A stretch of DNA of 14,255 nucleotides from Rhodocyclaceae bacterium (GCA_025361105.1 JANYAW010000281.1:1-14255); one strand, 5' to 3'; positions 7,153 through 14,255 are shown, counted from the stretch's first letter. Notes: generated from the sequence alone by a model not told the origin. A program made the numbers and translations.

Positions 7153-7167
7153 CATCGGTTAACGATG
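7153..7167 (-). other. Imperfect palindrome upstream of arsS
   Basis: CATCG, five bases, CGATG around a GTTAA centre, 65 bases before the arsS start and two bases from repeat copy C. It could be an operator or a second arm of the repeat element. No clear -35/-10 pair was found in the 116-base interval, so any regulatory role is speculative. Confidence 0.35.
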
Positions 7168-7169
7168 GC

Positions 7170-7193
7170 GGCGTGTTACCAGCACCAACTGGT
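7170..7193 (-). repeat. Dispersed 24-base repeat, copy C
   Basis: On the minus strand it begins ACCAGTTGGTGCTGG and ends TAACACGCC, two mismatches from the commonest form. It begins 11 bases after the TGA stop of dbpA. Here the core palindrome is ACCAG, six bases, CTGGT, a perfect 5-bp stem. Confidence 0.8.
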
Positions 7194-7204
7194 GAATCGT
7201 AGCT

Positions 7205-8635
7205 TCATCCAACGCGTTCCTCCAACAAATGTACGCGCACTTTCTTGCCTTTGATTTTGCCATTCGACAATCGCCGCACGGCCTCGCGGGCAATGCTGCG
7301 TTCGACCGCCACATAAGTCGACATTTCTGTCACATTGATTTTGCCGACTTGCTCTTTGGCAAATCCGGCTTCGCCAGTGAGCGCACCGAGTACATCACCG
7401 GCACGGATTTTTTCTTTGCGACCACCGAGAATCTGCAAAGTCGACATTGGTGGCAACAGCGGTTTGTTCGATGACGATTCCAACTCGCTTAATGGATACC
7501 AAGTCGCTTCAAAGCCGTGAGCTTTTTCAATGTTTGCCAGCCGCCCCATTTCATCACCATTGACCAAGCTAAACGCCCAGCCTTCCTGGTCAGCACGTCC
7601 CGTGCGGCCAATCCGGTGCACGTGGATTTCGGCATCCGGTGTGATATCCACATTGATGACCGCTTCGAGTTCCTTGATGTCCAAACCGCGCGCTGCGACA
7701 TCGGTGGCGACCAACACCGAGCAACTCCGATTAGAAAATTGCACCAGCACTTGATCGCGCTCGCGTTGCTCTAGCTCACCATGCAGCGCCAGCGCATGCA
7801 CGCCTTCGGCTCGCAACACGTCTAACAAGTCACGGCATTGTTGGCGCGTATTGCAAAACGCCAGCGTGCTCACCGGTCGATAATGTTTGAGCAATTGCCC
7901 GACCGCATGCAAGCGTTCCTGATCGCGCACTTCGTAAAAGCGCTGACGGATTTTGTTGCCTTCGTGTTTTTCTAGTAATTTGACTTGCTGCGGATTGCGC
8001 AAAAACTGCTTGCTTAGTCGCTCTATGCCTTCGGGATAGGTCGCCGAAAAAAGCAGCGTTTGACGTTCCACAGGGCAAGCCCGTGCGACAGTCGCAATGT
8101 CGTCGAAAAATCCCATGTCGAGCATGCGATCCGCTTCATCAAGCACCAGCATGCCAAGCGCCTCAAGATTCAAACTACCGCGTGCCAGATGATCCATGAT
8201 CCGCCCGGGCGTGCCGACCACAATATGCGCGCCATGTTCCAAGCTGGACATTTGCGGACGCATCTGCGAGCCACCGCACAGCGTCAAAATCTTGATATTG
8301 TCTTCACTACGCGCCAAGCGACGAATTTCCTGCGTCACTTGTTCGGCCAATTCGCGGGTTGGACACAGCACCAAGCCTTGCACTGCAAAACGCCGTGGGT
8401 TGAGCAAGGTCAGCATTGGCAAGGCAAACGCGACCGTTTTGCCGCTACCTGTTTTAGCCTGAGCAATCAGATCCTTACCAGCGAGCGCCAGGGGCAAGCT
8501 GGCCGCCTGAATTGGCGTCATTTGGTGGAACTCAAGCTGCTGCAGAGTCGATTGCATCGCTGGCGAAAGCGGCAATTGGGAAAAAGAATCGCCAGTGGCG
8601 AACGGTGTTGTTTCCAGGGGAAGAGTTTTTGTCAT
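7205..8635 (-). CDS. dbpA: DEAD-box ATP-dependent RNA helicase DbpA
   Basis: A complete 476-residue helicase that acts on 23S rRNA during large-subunit maturation in the known family. Motifs in order are the Q motif PIQ (41-43), motif I AKTGSGKT (60-67), PTREL (92-96), DEAD (166-169), SAT (197-199), VATDVAARGLDI (309-320) and HRIGRTGR (340-347). The C-terminal stretch from about 401 to 472, KEKIRAGDVLGAL to KKVRVHLL, is the DbpA RNA-binding (RRM-like) domain that recognises hairpin 92 of 23S rRNA and separates it from RhlE- or CsdA-type helicases. It is a housekeeping gene, probably not functionally linked to the arsenosugar run downstream, although both are read in the same direction. A TATAAT sits almost against the start codon, so the mRNA may be nearly leaderless. 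Confidence 0.95.
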   Translation of the reverse strand: MTKTLPLETTPFATGDSFSQLPLSPAMQSTLQQLEFHQMTPIQAASLPLALAGKDLIAQAKTGSGKTVAFALPMLTLLNPRRFAVQGLVLCPTRELAEQVTQEIRRLARSEDNIKILTLCGGSQMRPQMSSLEHGAHIVVGTPGRIMDHLARGSLNLEALGMLVLDEADRMLDMGFFDDIATVARACPVERQTLLFSATYPEGIERLSKQFLRNPQQVKLLEKHEGNKIRQRFYEVRDQERLHAVGQLLKHYRPVSTLAFCNTRQQCRDLLDVLRAEGVHALALHGELEQRERDQVLVQFSNRSCSVLVATDVAARGLDIKELEAVINVDITPDAEIHVHRIGRTGRADQEGWAFSLVNGDEMGRLANIEKAHGFEATWYPLSELESSSNKPLLPPMSTLQILGGRKEKIRAGDVLGALTGEAGFAKEQVGKINVTEMSTYVAVERSIAREAVRRLSNGKIKGKKVRVHLLEERVG

Positions 8636-8640
8636 GCCAA

Positions 8641-8646
8641 ATTATA
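8641..8646 (-). promoter_or_regulatory. Candidate -10 box of dbpA
   Basis: A consensus TATAAT on the minus strand ends five bases before the dbpA ATG. If it is used, transcription would begin at or next to the start codon. I find no convincing -35 at 16-18 bases, so this rests on the -10 match only. Confidence 0.3.
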
Positions 8647-8715
8647 GTTTCATGCCAGCGCAAGGCTGGACGTTCTGGCGACTCAACTGGTCACGCCATA
8701 GCAATATTTCGACAT

Positions 8716-8728
8716 TGTCACCTTGACA
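8716..8728 (+). promoter_or_regulatory. Inverted repeat overlapping the candidate tpsB -35
   Basis: TGTCA and TGACA form 5-base arms around CCT, and the right arm is part of the TTGACA -35-like hexamer at 8723-8728. The arrangement fits an operator that competes with RNA polymerase, but it is short and could be chance. Confidence 0.3.
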
Positions 8729-8800
8729 TGTCCGAACGAGTGTTTAATCATCGTGGTAGTTTGCAGCGATGACGAATGCATCGCTGATGGCGCATTGGCT

Positions 8801-8806
8801 GGGAGG
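8801..8806 (+). promoter_or_regulatory. Strong ribosome-binding site of tpsB
   Basis: GGGAGG with six bases to the ATG at 8813. It fixes the start of the transporter gene there rather than at the in-frame TTG at 8723. Confidence 0.75.
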
Positions 8807-8812
8807 CCACAT

Positions 8813-10564
8813 ATGGAAATCGAATTTCGGGAAAGCGCAATTACTGCGCTAAAACAAGTGCCGCGAAAGCGCATTGCTACTGTCATTGCGCTGCTGTTCG
8901 GTGTTGGTACGGCCTTCGCGCAAACACCGCCGGTGCCTAGCGCTGGCGAAGTTTTGAAGACGATGCCGATGCCAAGCAGCAAAGCCGATACTAAGGTGCA
9001 AGTTGACGGCAGTGCCGCCAAGGCGCGAGCGGTGGCAGATGTTGAAGGCATGAAGCTGGAGATCAAAGGTTTTCGGACTGTCGGCATGACGGTGATGAAA
9101 GATGCGGACCTCACGGCGGCGTTAGCACCATTCATCGGCCCAAACAAACGCTTTCAAGAGATGCTCGATGCGGCGGCAGCAGTGAAACGCGAGCTTGCCC
9201 AGCGTGGTTACTTTTTGGCTGACGTGATCATTCCCGAGCAAAAGATCGAGGATGGCATCGTGATTTTGCAAGTGCTTGAAGGGCGCTTGGGTAAGGTTCG
9301 GCTTGAGATTGATGCCAATGTTTCTGTGCGGCGATCTTTGTTGGAGTCCTATCTTGATTCATTGGTTGAGGGCGAATTGATCAAGACGGCAACGGTCGAG
9401 CGTGCGTTGTTTCAGATTCATGATTTACGTGGCATCGTGGCACGTAGCAGTTTCGTCCCCGGTGAGGTGGCCGGTACTGCCGATCTGGTGGTTAATATCA
9501 GTACGACGAGCTTTTACAACGCCAATGTCGACTTCGACGCCAATGGTTCTATCTACACCGGTCAGCATCGGATAAGTGCCGGGGTTGACGGTAACAATCT
9601 GCTCGGCCAAGGCGATCTCATCAGTGTGCGGGGCACCAATGCGATTGATGGCGATTTGCGTTTTGCACGTATTTCTGTGCTCAGTCCAGTCGGCCCTTGG
9701 GGAAGCAAAATCGGTGGCGCTTATACCGATTTATCATATCGTCTCGGCACACCGTTGTTTGATCCGATCAAGGCCAGCGGCTCGGCGTATGTCAGTTCAC
9801 TTATTGCAATTCATCCTTTTGTGCGTTCGCGCAATACAAATTTGCTGACAGTTTTGCAATTTGACCAGCGTAAATTTCACGACGTTCAAACCACCGCAGC
9901 CGTTGATTCAAGTAAAACAGCTTTGGTCACCTCGTGGGGTTTTTCCGGTGACTTGCGCGACACTTTGGGCGGCGGCGGAATCAATGTTTACAACATTTCG
10001 TGGACGCGTGGCCGATTGAAGTTTGGCAATGCTGTCCTCGCAGCAGCAGACGCGGCAGGGCGTAAAACTGCCGGGCGTTATGACAAAGTCAATATTTCGT
10101 TTTCGCGCTTGCAAGCTTTGGCCGATCGTTTAGCTTTGTACGGCGCGTACAGCCAGCAGTTCGGTCGAAAGAACTTTGATTCAAGCGAAAAATTCAGTCT
10201 TGGCGGCCCGAGCACCGTGCGTGCCTACCCTCAAGGCGAAGGCGCGGGCGACGAGGGATATGTAGGCACGCTGGAACTGCGCTATCGATTGCCATTCGAA
10301 GAGGATCTACCAGGCAGTTTGGTGCTCACCGGGTTTTACGATATGGGCAAGGCGACACTTATCAAACATCCCACCAGCGCCGATATCGCCGCTAAATCGG
10401 CGTTGGAGCGACGCATTTCCGGGCCGGGTCTTGGCTTAAATTGGGAAGTGCCAAATGATTGGTATTTGCGTGCTTCGGTGGCCTACCGCGATACCAGCCA
10501 GGCGACCGCTGATCATCTTCAGCGCTACCCGCGTTTCTATTTTCAGTTCAGCAAATCGTTCTGA
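8813..10564 (+). CDS. TpsB/ShlB/FhaC-type two-partner secretion outer-membrane transporter
   Basis: A complete 583-residue Omp85-superfamily transporter. Residues 1-36 are a Sec signal peptide: a basic stretch PRKR, the hydrophobic core IATVIALLFGVG, and likely cleavage at AFA/Q. Two periplasmic POTRA domains follow at about 80-156 and 157-231; GYFLADVIIPEQ and VLEGRLG are typical POTRA_2/ShlB sequences. The C-terminal beta-barrel runs from about 235 to the terminal Phe of FSKSF, the outer-membrane assembly signal. The signature LGGPSTVRAYPQGE places the conserved loop-6 VRAYP at 469-473. The family exports one partner exoprotein through the outer membrane, and the partner is encoded 64 bases downstream. 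The upstream frame to 8723 lacks a ribosome-binding site, while GGGAGG precedes the ATG at 8813. The start is therefore well supported. Confidence 0.93.
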   Translation: MEIEFRESAITALKQVPRKRIATVIALLFGVGTAFAQTPPVPSAGEVLKTMPMPSSKADTKVQVDGSAAKARAVADVEGMKLEIKGFRTVGMTVMKDADLTAALAPFIGPNKRFQEMLDAAAAVKRELAQRGYFLADVIIPEQKIEDGIVILQVLEGRLGKVRLEIDANVSVRRSLLESYLDSLVEGELIKTATVERALFQIHDLRGIVARSSFVPGEVAGTADLVVNISTTSFYNANVDFDANGSIYTGQHRISAGVDGNNLLGQGDLISVRGTNAIDGDLRFARISVLSPVGPWGSKIGGAYTDLSYRLGTPLFDPIKASGSAYVSSLIAIHPFVRSRNTNLLTVLQFDQRKFHDVQTTAAVDSSKTALVTSWGFSGDLRDTLGGGGINVYNISWTRGRLKFGNAVLAAADAAGRKTAGRYDKVNISFSRLQALADRLALYGAYSQQFGRKNFDSSEKFSLGGPSTVRAYPQGEGAGDEGYVGTLELRYRLPFEEDLPGSLVLTGFYDMGKATLIKHPTSADIAAKSALERRISGPGLGLNWEVPNDWYLRASVAYRDTSQATADHLQRYPRFYFQFSKSF

Positions 10565-10616
10565 TTTGCATTGAGCTACTTAGGTTAATGTCGAAAAAAA
10601 TTGCAGCAAAATAGTC

Positions 10617-10622
10617 AAAGGA
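10617..10622 (+). promoter_or_regulatory. Ribosome-binding site of the TpsA gene
   Basis: AAAGGA with six bases to the ATG at 10629, in the 64-base gap after tpsB. No terminator is visible in the gap, so the two genes probably share a transcript. Confidence 0.65.
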
Positions 10623-10628
10623 TTCGCC

Positions 10629-13600
10629 ATGTTCAAACATGCCAGTGTTAATAAAGCTTTCCGGTTAGTGTGGAGCGAAGTACGCCAAGCTTGGGTTGCG
10701 GTCGCCGAATGTGCGCGAGGGAGAGGGAAGCGATCTTCCGTAGGCGTGAGGTCCAACGGCGTGTCACCAGCACCAACTGGCGAGTTGGATTTTTCATTGC
10801 AGAGCGCATCTCAGCGAGTGGCGCTAAGCGCGCTGATTGCCGCGCTAACGATGACCGTCAGTGGGCTTACGCTGGCGCAAGTGCCCGCATCGAATGCCTT
10901 GCCGACAGGTGCCATTGTCGCCGCTGGTCAAGCCACTTTCAGTACCACTGGCGCGCGCATGGATGTGGCGCAATCGACACCCAGTGCCGTCGTCAATTGG
11001 TCGAGCTTTAACATCGGCAACGCCGCACAAGTGAACTTCGCACAACCTAGTGCTGCATCGGTAATTCTCAATCGTGTTGAAGGTGGCGATCCATCATTGA
11101 TTTTTGGACGTTTGACATCGAATGGTCATGTTTTCCTGACCAATCCCGGTGGCATATTATTTGCCCCTGGCGCACAAGTTGATGTGGGCGGTTTAGTGGC
11201 CTCGTCTTTGGGAATTTCCAACGCGGATTTTGTCGCTGGCAAGTTCAATTTCAACAACGCAGGTAGCGCAGGTGCAGTCGTCAATGCCGCAACTATCACC
11301 GCACAATCAGGCGGTTTCGTCGCGCTAATCGCACCACAAGTTAGCAACACCGGCAGCATCGTCGCACCGAGGGGCAGCGTTGGAATGGCCGCAGGTGATG
11401 CAGTCAAACTGGATTTCGATCACGATGGTTTGCTGAGTTTTGAAGTCAACGTCGCGGCGGCCGCCGCGCGCGCCGACAATCGTGGACAGATCATCGCTGA
11501 TGGTGGTCGCGTGGTCATGAACGCGCAAGCCAAAGACGCGCTGCTGTCCACCGTGCTTAACAATGATGGCGTAATTCGTGCCCACAGCCTCGAATCACGT
11601 GGTGGTGAAATTTGGCTAGGTGGCGGTGCGTCCGGCGTGGTCAGTGTCACCGGAACACTCGATGCGTCGGGCAGTGCGGATGGGCAGCGCGGCGGCACGG
11701 TGAAAGTGCTAGGTGACAAAGTCGGTTTGTTCGGCGCTAGTGTCGATGCTTCGGGAGTTGGTGCTGGTGGTACGGTGTTAATCGGCGGCAATTGGCAAGG
11801 CAAGGGCACAGAGCCTAACGCTGGCGCGACGTATGTAAGCGACACTGCGAGCATTAAAGCGGATGCGCTGGTTACAGGTGAGGGCGGAAAAGTTGTGGTC
11901 TGGGCCGATGGCGCGACCAAATTTTATGGCGATATTTCAGCCAAGGGCGGTAGCGCGGTTGGTAACGGTGGACGGGTTGAAGTGTCTGGCAAAGGCGCGT
12001 TGGCGTTCAATGGCAATGTCAACACCAGCGCGACCAATGGGCGTATCGGATTGCTCCTGCTTGACCCGACCAGCATCACCATCACCCACGACACAGCGGC
12101 GAATACATCAGGAACGATTACTTGCACCGATGGCAATTGCACGACACCGGGCACAGGATTTTTTAATGACACTGGAACTGGCAACCTGACCGATGGCACC
12201 TTGAACGCGCAGTTAGCGATCAACGGCGTGCACATCAAGACCACTAATGACATTGCCATCCAGGCTGCTGCAGCCATTGATCTGCATGGGCAGCCGCTCA
12301 CGCTAACGTCTGACACCGGAGCCATTATTTTCGGCGCGACCACCTTCGCCGCTACGGGTGGTGGCACTCTCAACCTCGAATTCGCAAGCACGCTTGACTT
12401 GAGCGCAAACCCGAATTTTTCAGCGGTGCCGACAGTCGCTGCATTTGGTAACAACGCTACATCAAAAATAATTGCCCCCAATGTAGCCAACGCCTGGGCG
12501 ATTACTTCTGACAACGATGGGACGCTTTCCAACGCCAATGCAAGTGCCAGTGGAACGATGACATTTCTCAACGTCAACAATCTCACTGGCGGCACGACCG
12601 CCGACACATTCACTGTTGCCAGCGGTGTCACGTTTAATGGCGCGATAACCGGTGGCGGCGGTATAGATACGCTGGCGGCAACCGATGGCGCGAATAGCTG
12701 GAAAAGCACTGCGGCGAATCAAGGCACGCTAAATACGACCACACTCTTCAGTGGCATCACCAATTTGGTCGGTGGTAGTGGTAGTGACTCGCTAGTCGGC
12801 ACGGGTGGGGTATATCACGTGACGGCAATTGATACCGGAACATACAACGGCATGACGTGGTCATCTGTGGAGACTGTCACGGACACTGGTGGCGGAACCT
12901 TCACTGGCGACCTAGGTTCAAGATTAACTGGCTCGCTGTCAGGACTTGGCGCGACTGCGCTGGGCGGGAAAATTGTCGCCACCTCCATGCAATTTGTCGG
13001 CGCAACGACCTTGGTTGCTTCAACCGAACTTACGGCGCCCACGGTCACTTTTGGCAACACGCTTAATGCGACCACCAAAGGGACAGAAGGACTCATCGTT
13101 ACGGGCAATGCCATCTTCAACAGCACTGTGGGTTCCACGAAGGAACTGGGCGCACTGGCAGTGAATGGTTTGACAACATTTAACGCCGGCGCTACCAGCG
13201 TAAAGACCGATGCCGCAAGCAACACAGGCAATCAAACTTATGTTGGTACCGTGACGCTTAACGACAATTTGAGTCTGTCTTCGACCAGCGCAGGGACGAT
13301 TGCTCTGAACGATTCCGTCAGCGGCAACGCCCACAGCCTGACGATCAGTGCAGCAACAGCAGCGGTGTTGGGAGATGGCACCGGCACCGATAACTTCACC
13401 GGACTGAGCAGCGTCGATGTCAGCGGCCCGACCACCATCAAATCGCATGGCATAACCACCAGTGGTAGCCAGCGTTATCGCGGCGCACTGACATTGGGAC
13501 TTGACGACCTTAACAAGACCAAAACGCTCACCGCCACTGACGTTACCTTTGACAGCACAGTGAATGCCACCACCAAAGGCACAGAAGCACTGGCTGTCAC

Positions 13601-14255
13601 GGGTAATGCTATTTTCAACAATGCGATTGGTGTAATAAAAGAGCTCGGTGCGCTCACGGTGAGCGGAACGACCACTTTTAACGCTGGTGCAACGACCGTC
13701 AAGACGGACTCGGCTAACACCGGAGGGCAGTCTTACAGTGGTGTCGTCACGCTTAATGACAACCTGAGTTTCACTGCCACCGGAGCGGGCATCATCGCTT
13801 TCAATGGCGGAATAGTTGGCAACAGTCACAGTCTGACGATTAGCGCGCCGACAACGGTGATGCTTGGCGATGGCGTGGGTGCGGACAATCTGCTTGGCCT
13901 CACTAGTTTGGATGTTACTGGCCTGACGCAGATCAAATCGCAGGCAGTGACCACCAGCGGTACGCAGCGCTATCGCAGCACTGTTGCGCTGGGTGTTGAC
14001 GATAGCAACAAAACCAAGACCCTTACTGGTACAAGCGTGAGCTTCGACAGTGCCGTGAATGCCACCACGAAAGGTACTGAAGCGCTTGCCATTGCCGGCA
14101 ATGCAATCTTCAACGGTACTGTGGGTGTCATCACAGCGCTTGGTGCGCTGAATGTCAGTGGCACCACCTTATTCAAGGCAGGTGCCACGAACGTAACAAC
14201 CGATGCCACGGCGAACACCGGAAATCAAACCTATAACGGTGCAGTCACACTCAAT
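10629..14255 (+). CDS. Filamentous-haemagglutinin-like TpsA exoprotein, 3' partial
   Basis: An open frame of 1209 codons that runs off the window without a stop. Residues 1 to about 37 form an extended signal peptide region (VNKAFRLVWSEVRQAWVAVAE, then CARGRGK), the hallmark of large TPS and autotransporter exoproteins. The conventional signal core SALIAALTMTVSGLTLA ends near residue 83, with likely cleavage before QVPAS. The TPS secretion domain follows at about 84-330 and contains the family motif TNPGGILFAPGAQVDVGG (171-188) and the repetitive Gly/Asn/Val-rich pattern of a right-handed beta-helix. A segment near 665-725 carries GGIDTLAA, FSGITNLVGGSGSDSL, a repeat style known from large adhesins. 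From residue 806 the protein is a tandem repeat of about 165 residues. It is secreted by the TpsB encoded just upstream. The missing C terminus prevents a choice between adhesin and contact-dependent inhibition toxin. Confidence 0.93.
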   Translation, partial: MFKHASVNKAFRLVWSEVRQAWVAVAECARGRGKRSSVGVRSNGVSPAPTGELDFSLQSASQRVALSALIAALTMTVSGLTLAQVPASNALPTGAIVAAGQATFSTTGARMDVAQSTPSAVVNWSSFNIGNAAQVNFAQPSAASVILNRVEGGDPSLIFGRLTSNGHVFLTNPGGILFAPGAQVDVGGLVASSLGISNADFVAGKFNFNNAGSAGAVVNAATITAQSGGFVALIAPQVSNTGSIVAPRGSVGMAAGDAVKLDFDHDGLLSFEVNVAAAAARADNRGQIIADGGRVVMNAQAKDALLSTVLNNDGVIRAHSLESRGGEIWLGGGASGVVSVTGTLDASGSADGQRGGTVKVLGDKVGLFGASVDASGVGAGGTVLIGGNWQGKGTEPNAGATYVSDTASIKADALVTGEGGKVVVWADGATKFYGDISAKGGSAVGNGGRVEVSGKGALAFNGNVNTSATNGRIGLLLLDPTSITITHDTAANTSGTITCTDGNCTTPGTGFFNDTGTGNLTDGTLNAQLAINGVHIKTTNDIAIQAAAAIDLHGQPLTLTSDTGAIIFGATTFAATGGGTLNLEFASTLDLSANPNFSAVPTVAAFGNNATSKIIAPNVANAWAITSDNDGTLSNANASASGTMTFLNVNNLTGGTTADTFTVASGVTFNGAITGGGGIDTLAATDGANSWKSTAANQGTLNTTTLFSGITNLVGGSGSDSLVGTGGVYHVTAIDTGTYNGMTWSSVETVTDTGGGTFTGDLGSRLTGSLSGLGATALGGKIVATSMQFVGATTLVASTELTAPTVTFGNTLNATTKGTEGLIVTGNAIFNSTVGSTKELGALAVNGLTTFNAGATSVKTDAASNTGNQTYVGTVTLNDNLSLSSTSAGTIALNDSVSGNAHSLTISAATAAVLGDGTGTDNFTGLSSVDVSGPTTIKSHGITTSGSQRYRGALTLGLDDLNKTKTLTATDVTFDSTVNATTKGTEALAVTGNAIFNNAIGVIKELGALTVSGTTTFNAGATTVKTDSANTGGQSYSGVVTLNDNLSFTATGAGIIAFNGGIVGNSHSLTISAPTTVMLGDGVGADNLLGLTSLDVTGLTQIKSQAVTTSGTQRYRSTVALGVDDSNKTKTLTGTSVSFDSAVNATTKGTEALAIAGNAIFNGTVGVITALGALNVSGTTLFKAGATNVTTDATANTGNQTYNGAVTLN
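10726..10739. other. Short inverted repeat in the ESPR-coding region
   Basis: GGAAG, four bases (CGAT), CTTCC within the extended signal peptide coding region, 18 bases before repeat copy D. It recalls the extra inverted repeats next to copies B and C, though the sequences differ. Confidence 0.35.
10758..10781 (-). repeat. Dispersed 24-base repeat, copy D (inside tpsA)
   Basis: This copy matches the commonest form exactly: on the plus strand GGCGTGTCACC, then AGCACCAACTGGC. It is precisely codon-aligned as eight codons, GVSPAPTG, residues 44-51 of the exoprotein, between the ESPR and the hydrophobic signal core. It has the same orientation on the chromosome as copies A-C and is therefore inverted relative to its host gene. 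Confidence 0.85.
13044..13541 (+). repeat. TpsA tandem repeat unit 1 (498 bases, 166 residues)
   Basis: The first complete unit begins at VTFGNTLNATTKGTE and ends before the next VTFDS. It carries GNAIFN, GALAVNGLTTFNAGAT, TGNQTYVGTVTLNDN, HSLTIS, VLGDGTG and TTSGSQRYRGALTLGLDD. It is in frame and one codon longer than unit 2 because of an extra residue in the KTDAASNTG segment. Confidence 0.85.
13542..14036 (+). repeat. TpsA tandem repeat unit 2 (495 bases, 165 residues)
   Basis: The second unit begins VTFDSTVNATTKGTE and runs through GNAIFNNAIG, GALTVSGTTTFNAGAT, TGGQSYSGVVTLNDN, HSLTIS, MLGDGVG and TTSGTQRYRSTVALGVDD. Many differences from unit 1 are at third codon positions, for example in the NATTKGTE block. 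Confidence 0.85.
14037..14255 (+). repeat. TpsA tandem repeat unit 3, cut by the window end
   Basis: The third unit begins VSFDSAVNATTKGTE and proceeds through GNAIFNGTVG, GALNVSGTTLFKAGAT and TGNQTYNGAVTLN before the sequence ends. Further units probably follow outside the window. Confidence 0.82.

Larger units (their letters stand above)
8636..8812. promoter_or_regulatory. Divergent intergenic region between dbpA and tpsB
   Basis: 177 bases without a gene that I can support; an in-frame extension of tpsB to 8723 lacks a ribosome-binding site. It should hold the promoters for both directions. Candidates are TATAAT on the minus strand at 8641-8646 for dbpA and TTGACA on the plus strand at 8723-8728 for the secretion pair, with a weak -10 (TTTAAT, 8743-8748, spacing only 14). 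Confidence 0.5.

Noticed and set aside
8723..8812. Longer N terminus for TpsB (start at 8723)
   Set aside because: It would begin at a TTG that coincides with a promoter-like TTGACA and would spoil the signal peptide; a strong GGGAGG precedes the ATG at 8813.
45..10781. CRISPR array or phage attachment sites for the 24-base repeat
   Set aside because: The copies are thousands of bases apart with genes between them and no regular spacers; no integrase is present.
12815..14218. Several minus-strand open frames opposite the TpsA repeats, resembling each other
   Set aside because: They are antisense shadows. They look alike only because the sense strand is a tandem repeat with low stop content; they have no ribosome-binding sites and biased low-complexity composition.

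Overview
The window reads as a gene-dense piece of a Gram-negative proteobacterial chromosome of moderate GC. A betaproteobacterium is my best guess. The guess rests on the large two-partner-secretion adhesin with an extended signal peptide, its style of beta-helix repeats, and the type of radical-SAM/selenodomain-associated cluster present; it is inference, not proof. No tRNA, rRNA, CRISPR array, transposase or integrase was seen, and no gene-free stretch exceeds about 180 bases.

Left part (79-8635, all minus strand). Transcription runs right to left: a DbpA-type DEAD-box RNA helicase (8635-7205), then a compact six-gene run. The run holds the radical-SAM protein ArsS (7088-6087), a sodium:solute symporter (6061-4664), a calcineurin-like phosphoesterase homologue (4667-3720, coupled to the symporter by an ATGA overlap), a membrane VTT-domain/pyridine-nucleotide-disulfide oxidoreductase fusion (3638-1497), a family-2 glycosyltransferase of the TIGR04283 type (1462-746) and a DUF2064/TIGR04282 GT-A transferase (777-79, overlapping the previous gene). 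ArsS and the two transferases belong to families already known to travel together with radical-SAM/selenodomain proteins. ArsS is tied to arsenosugar formation. The run therefore looks like an organoarsenical (arsenosugar-like) module: ArsS would attach a 5'-deoxyadenosyl-derived group to a methylated arsenical, the transferases would elaborate the sugar, and the oxidoreductase, symporter and phosphoesterase would be accessory. The arsenite methyltransferase ArsM that should feed ArsS is not in the window.

Right part (8813-14255, plus strand). A 177-base divergent intergenic region separates dbpA from a two-partner secretion pair: a TpsB outer-membrane transporter (8813-10564) and the first 1209 codons of a filamentous-haemagglutinin-like TpsA exoprotein (10629 to the window end, still open). 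TpsA has an ESPR-type extended signal peptide, a TPS secretion domain and, from 13044 on, a tandem repeat with a period of 495-498 bases. Its C-terminal end, which would tell an adhesin from a contact-dependent toxin, lies outside the window.

Across these genes lies a dispersed 24-base repeat in four copies (45-68, 3730-3753, 7170-7193, 10758-10781), all in one orientation. Three sit at the 3' ends of minus-strand genes. The fourth is eight in-frame codons in the signal-peptide linker of TpsA. This is the least conventional structure I can see here.
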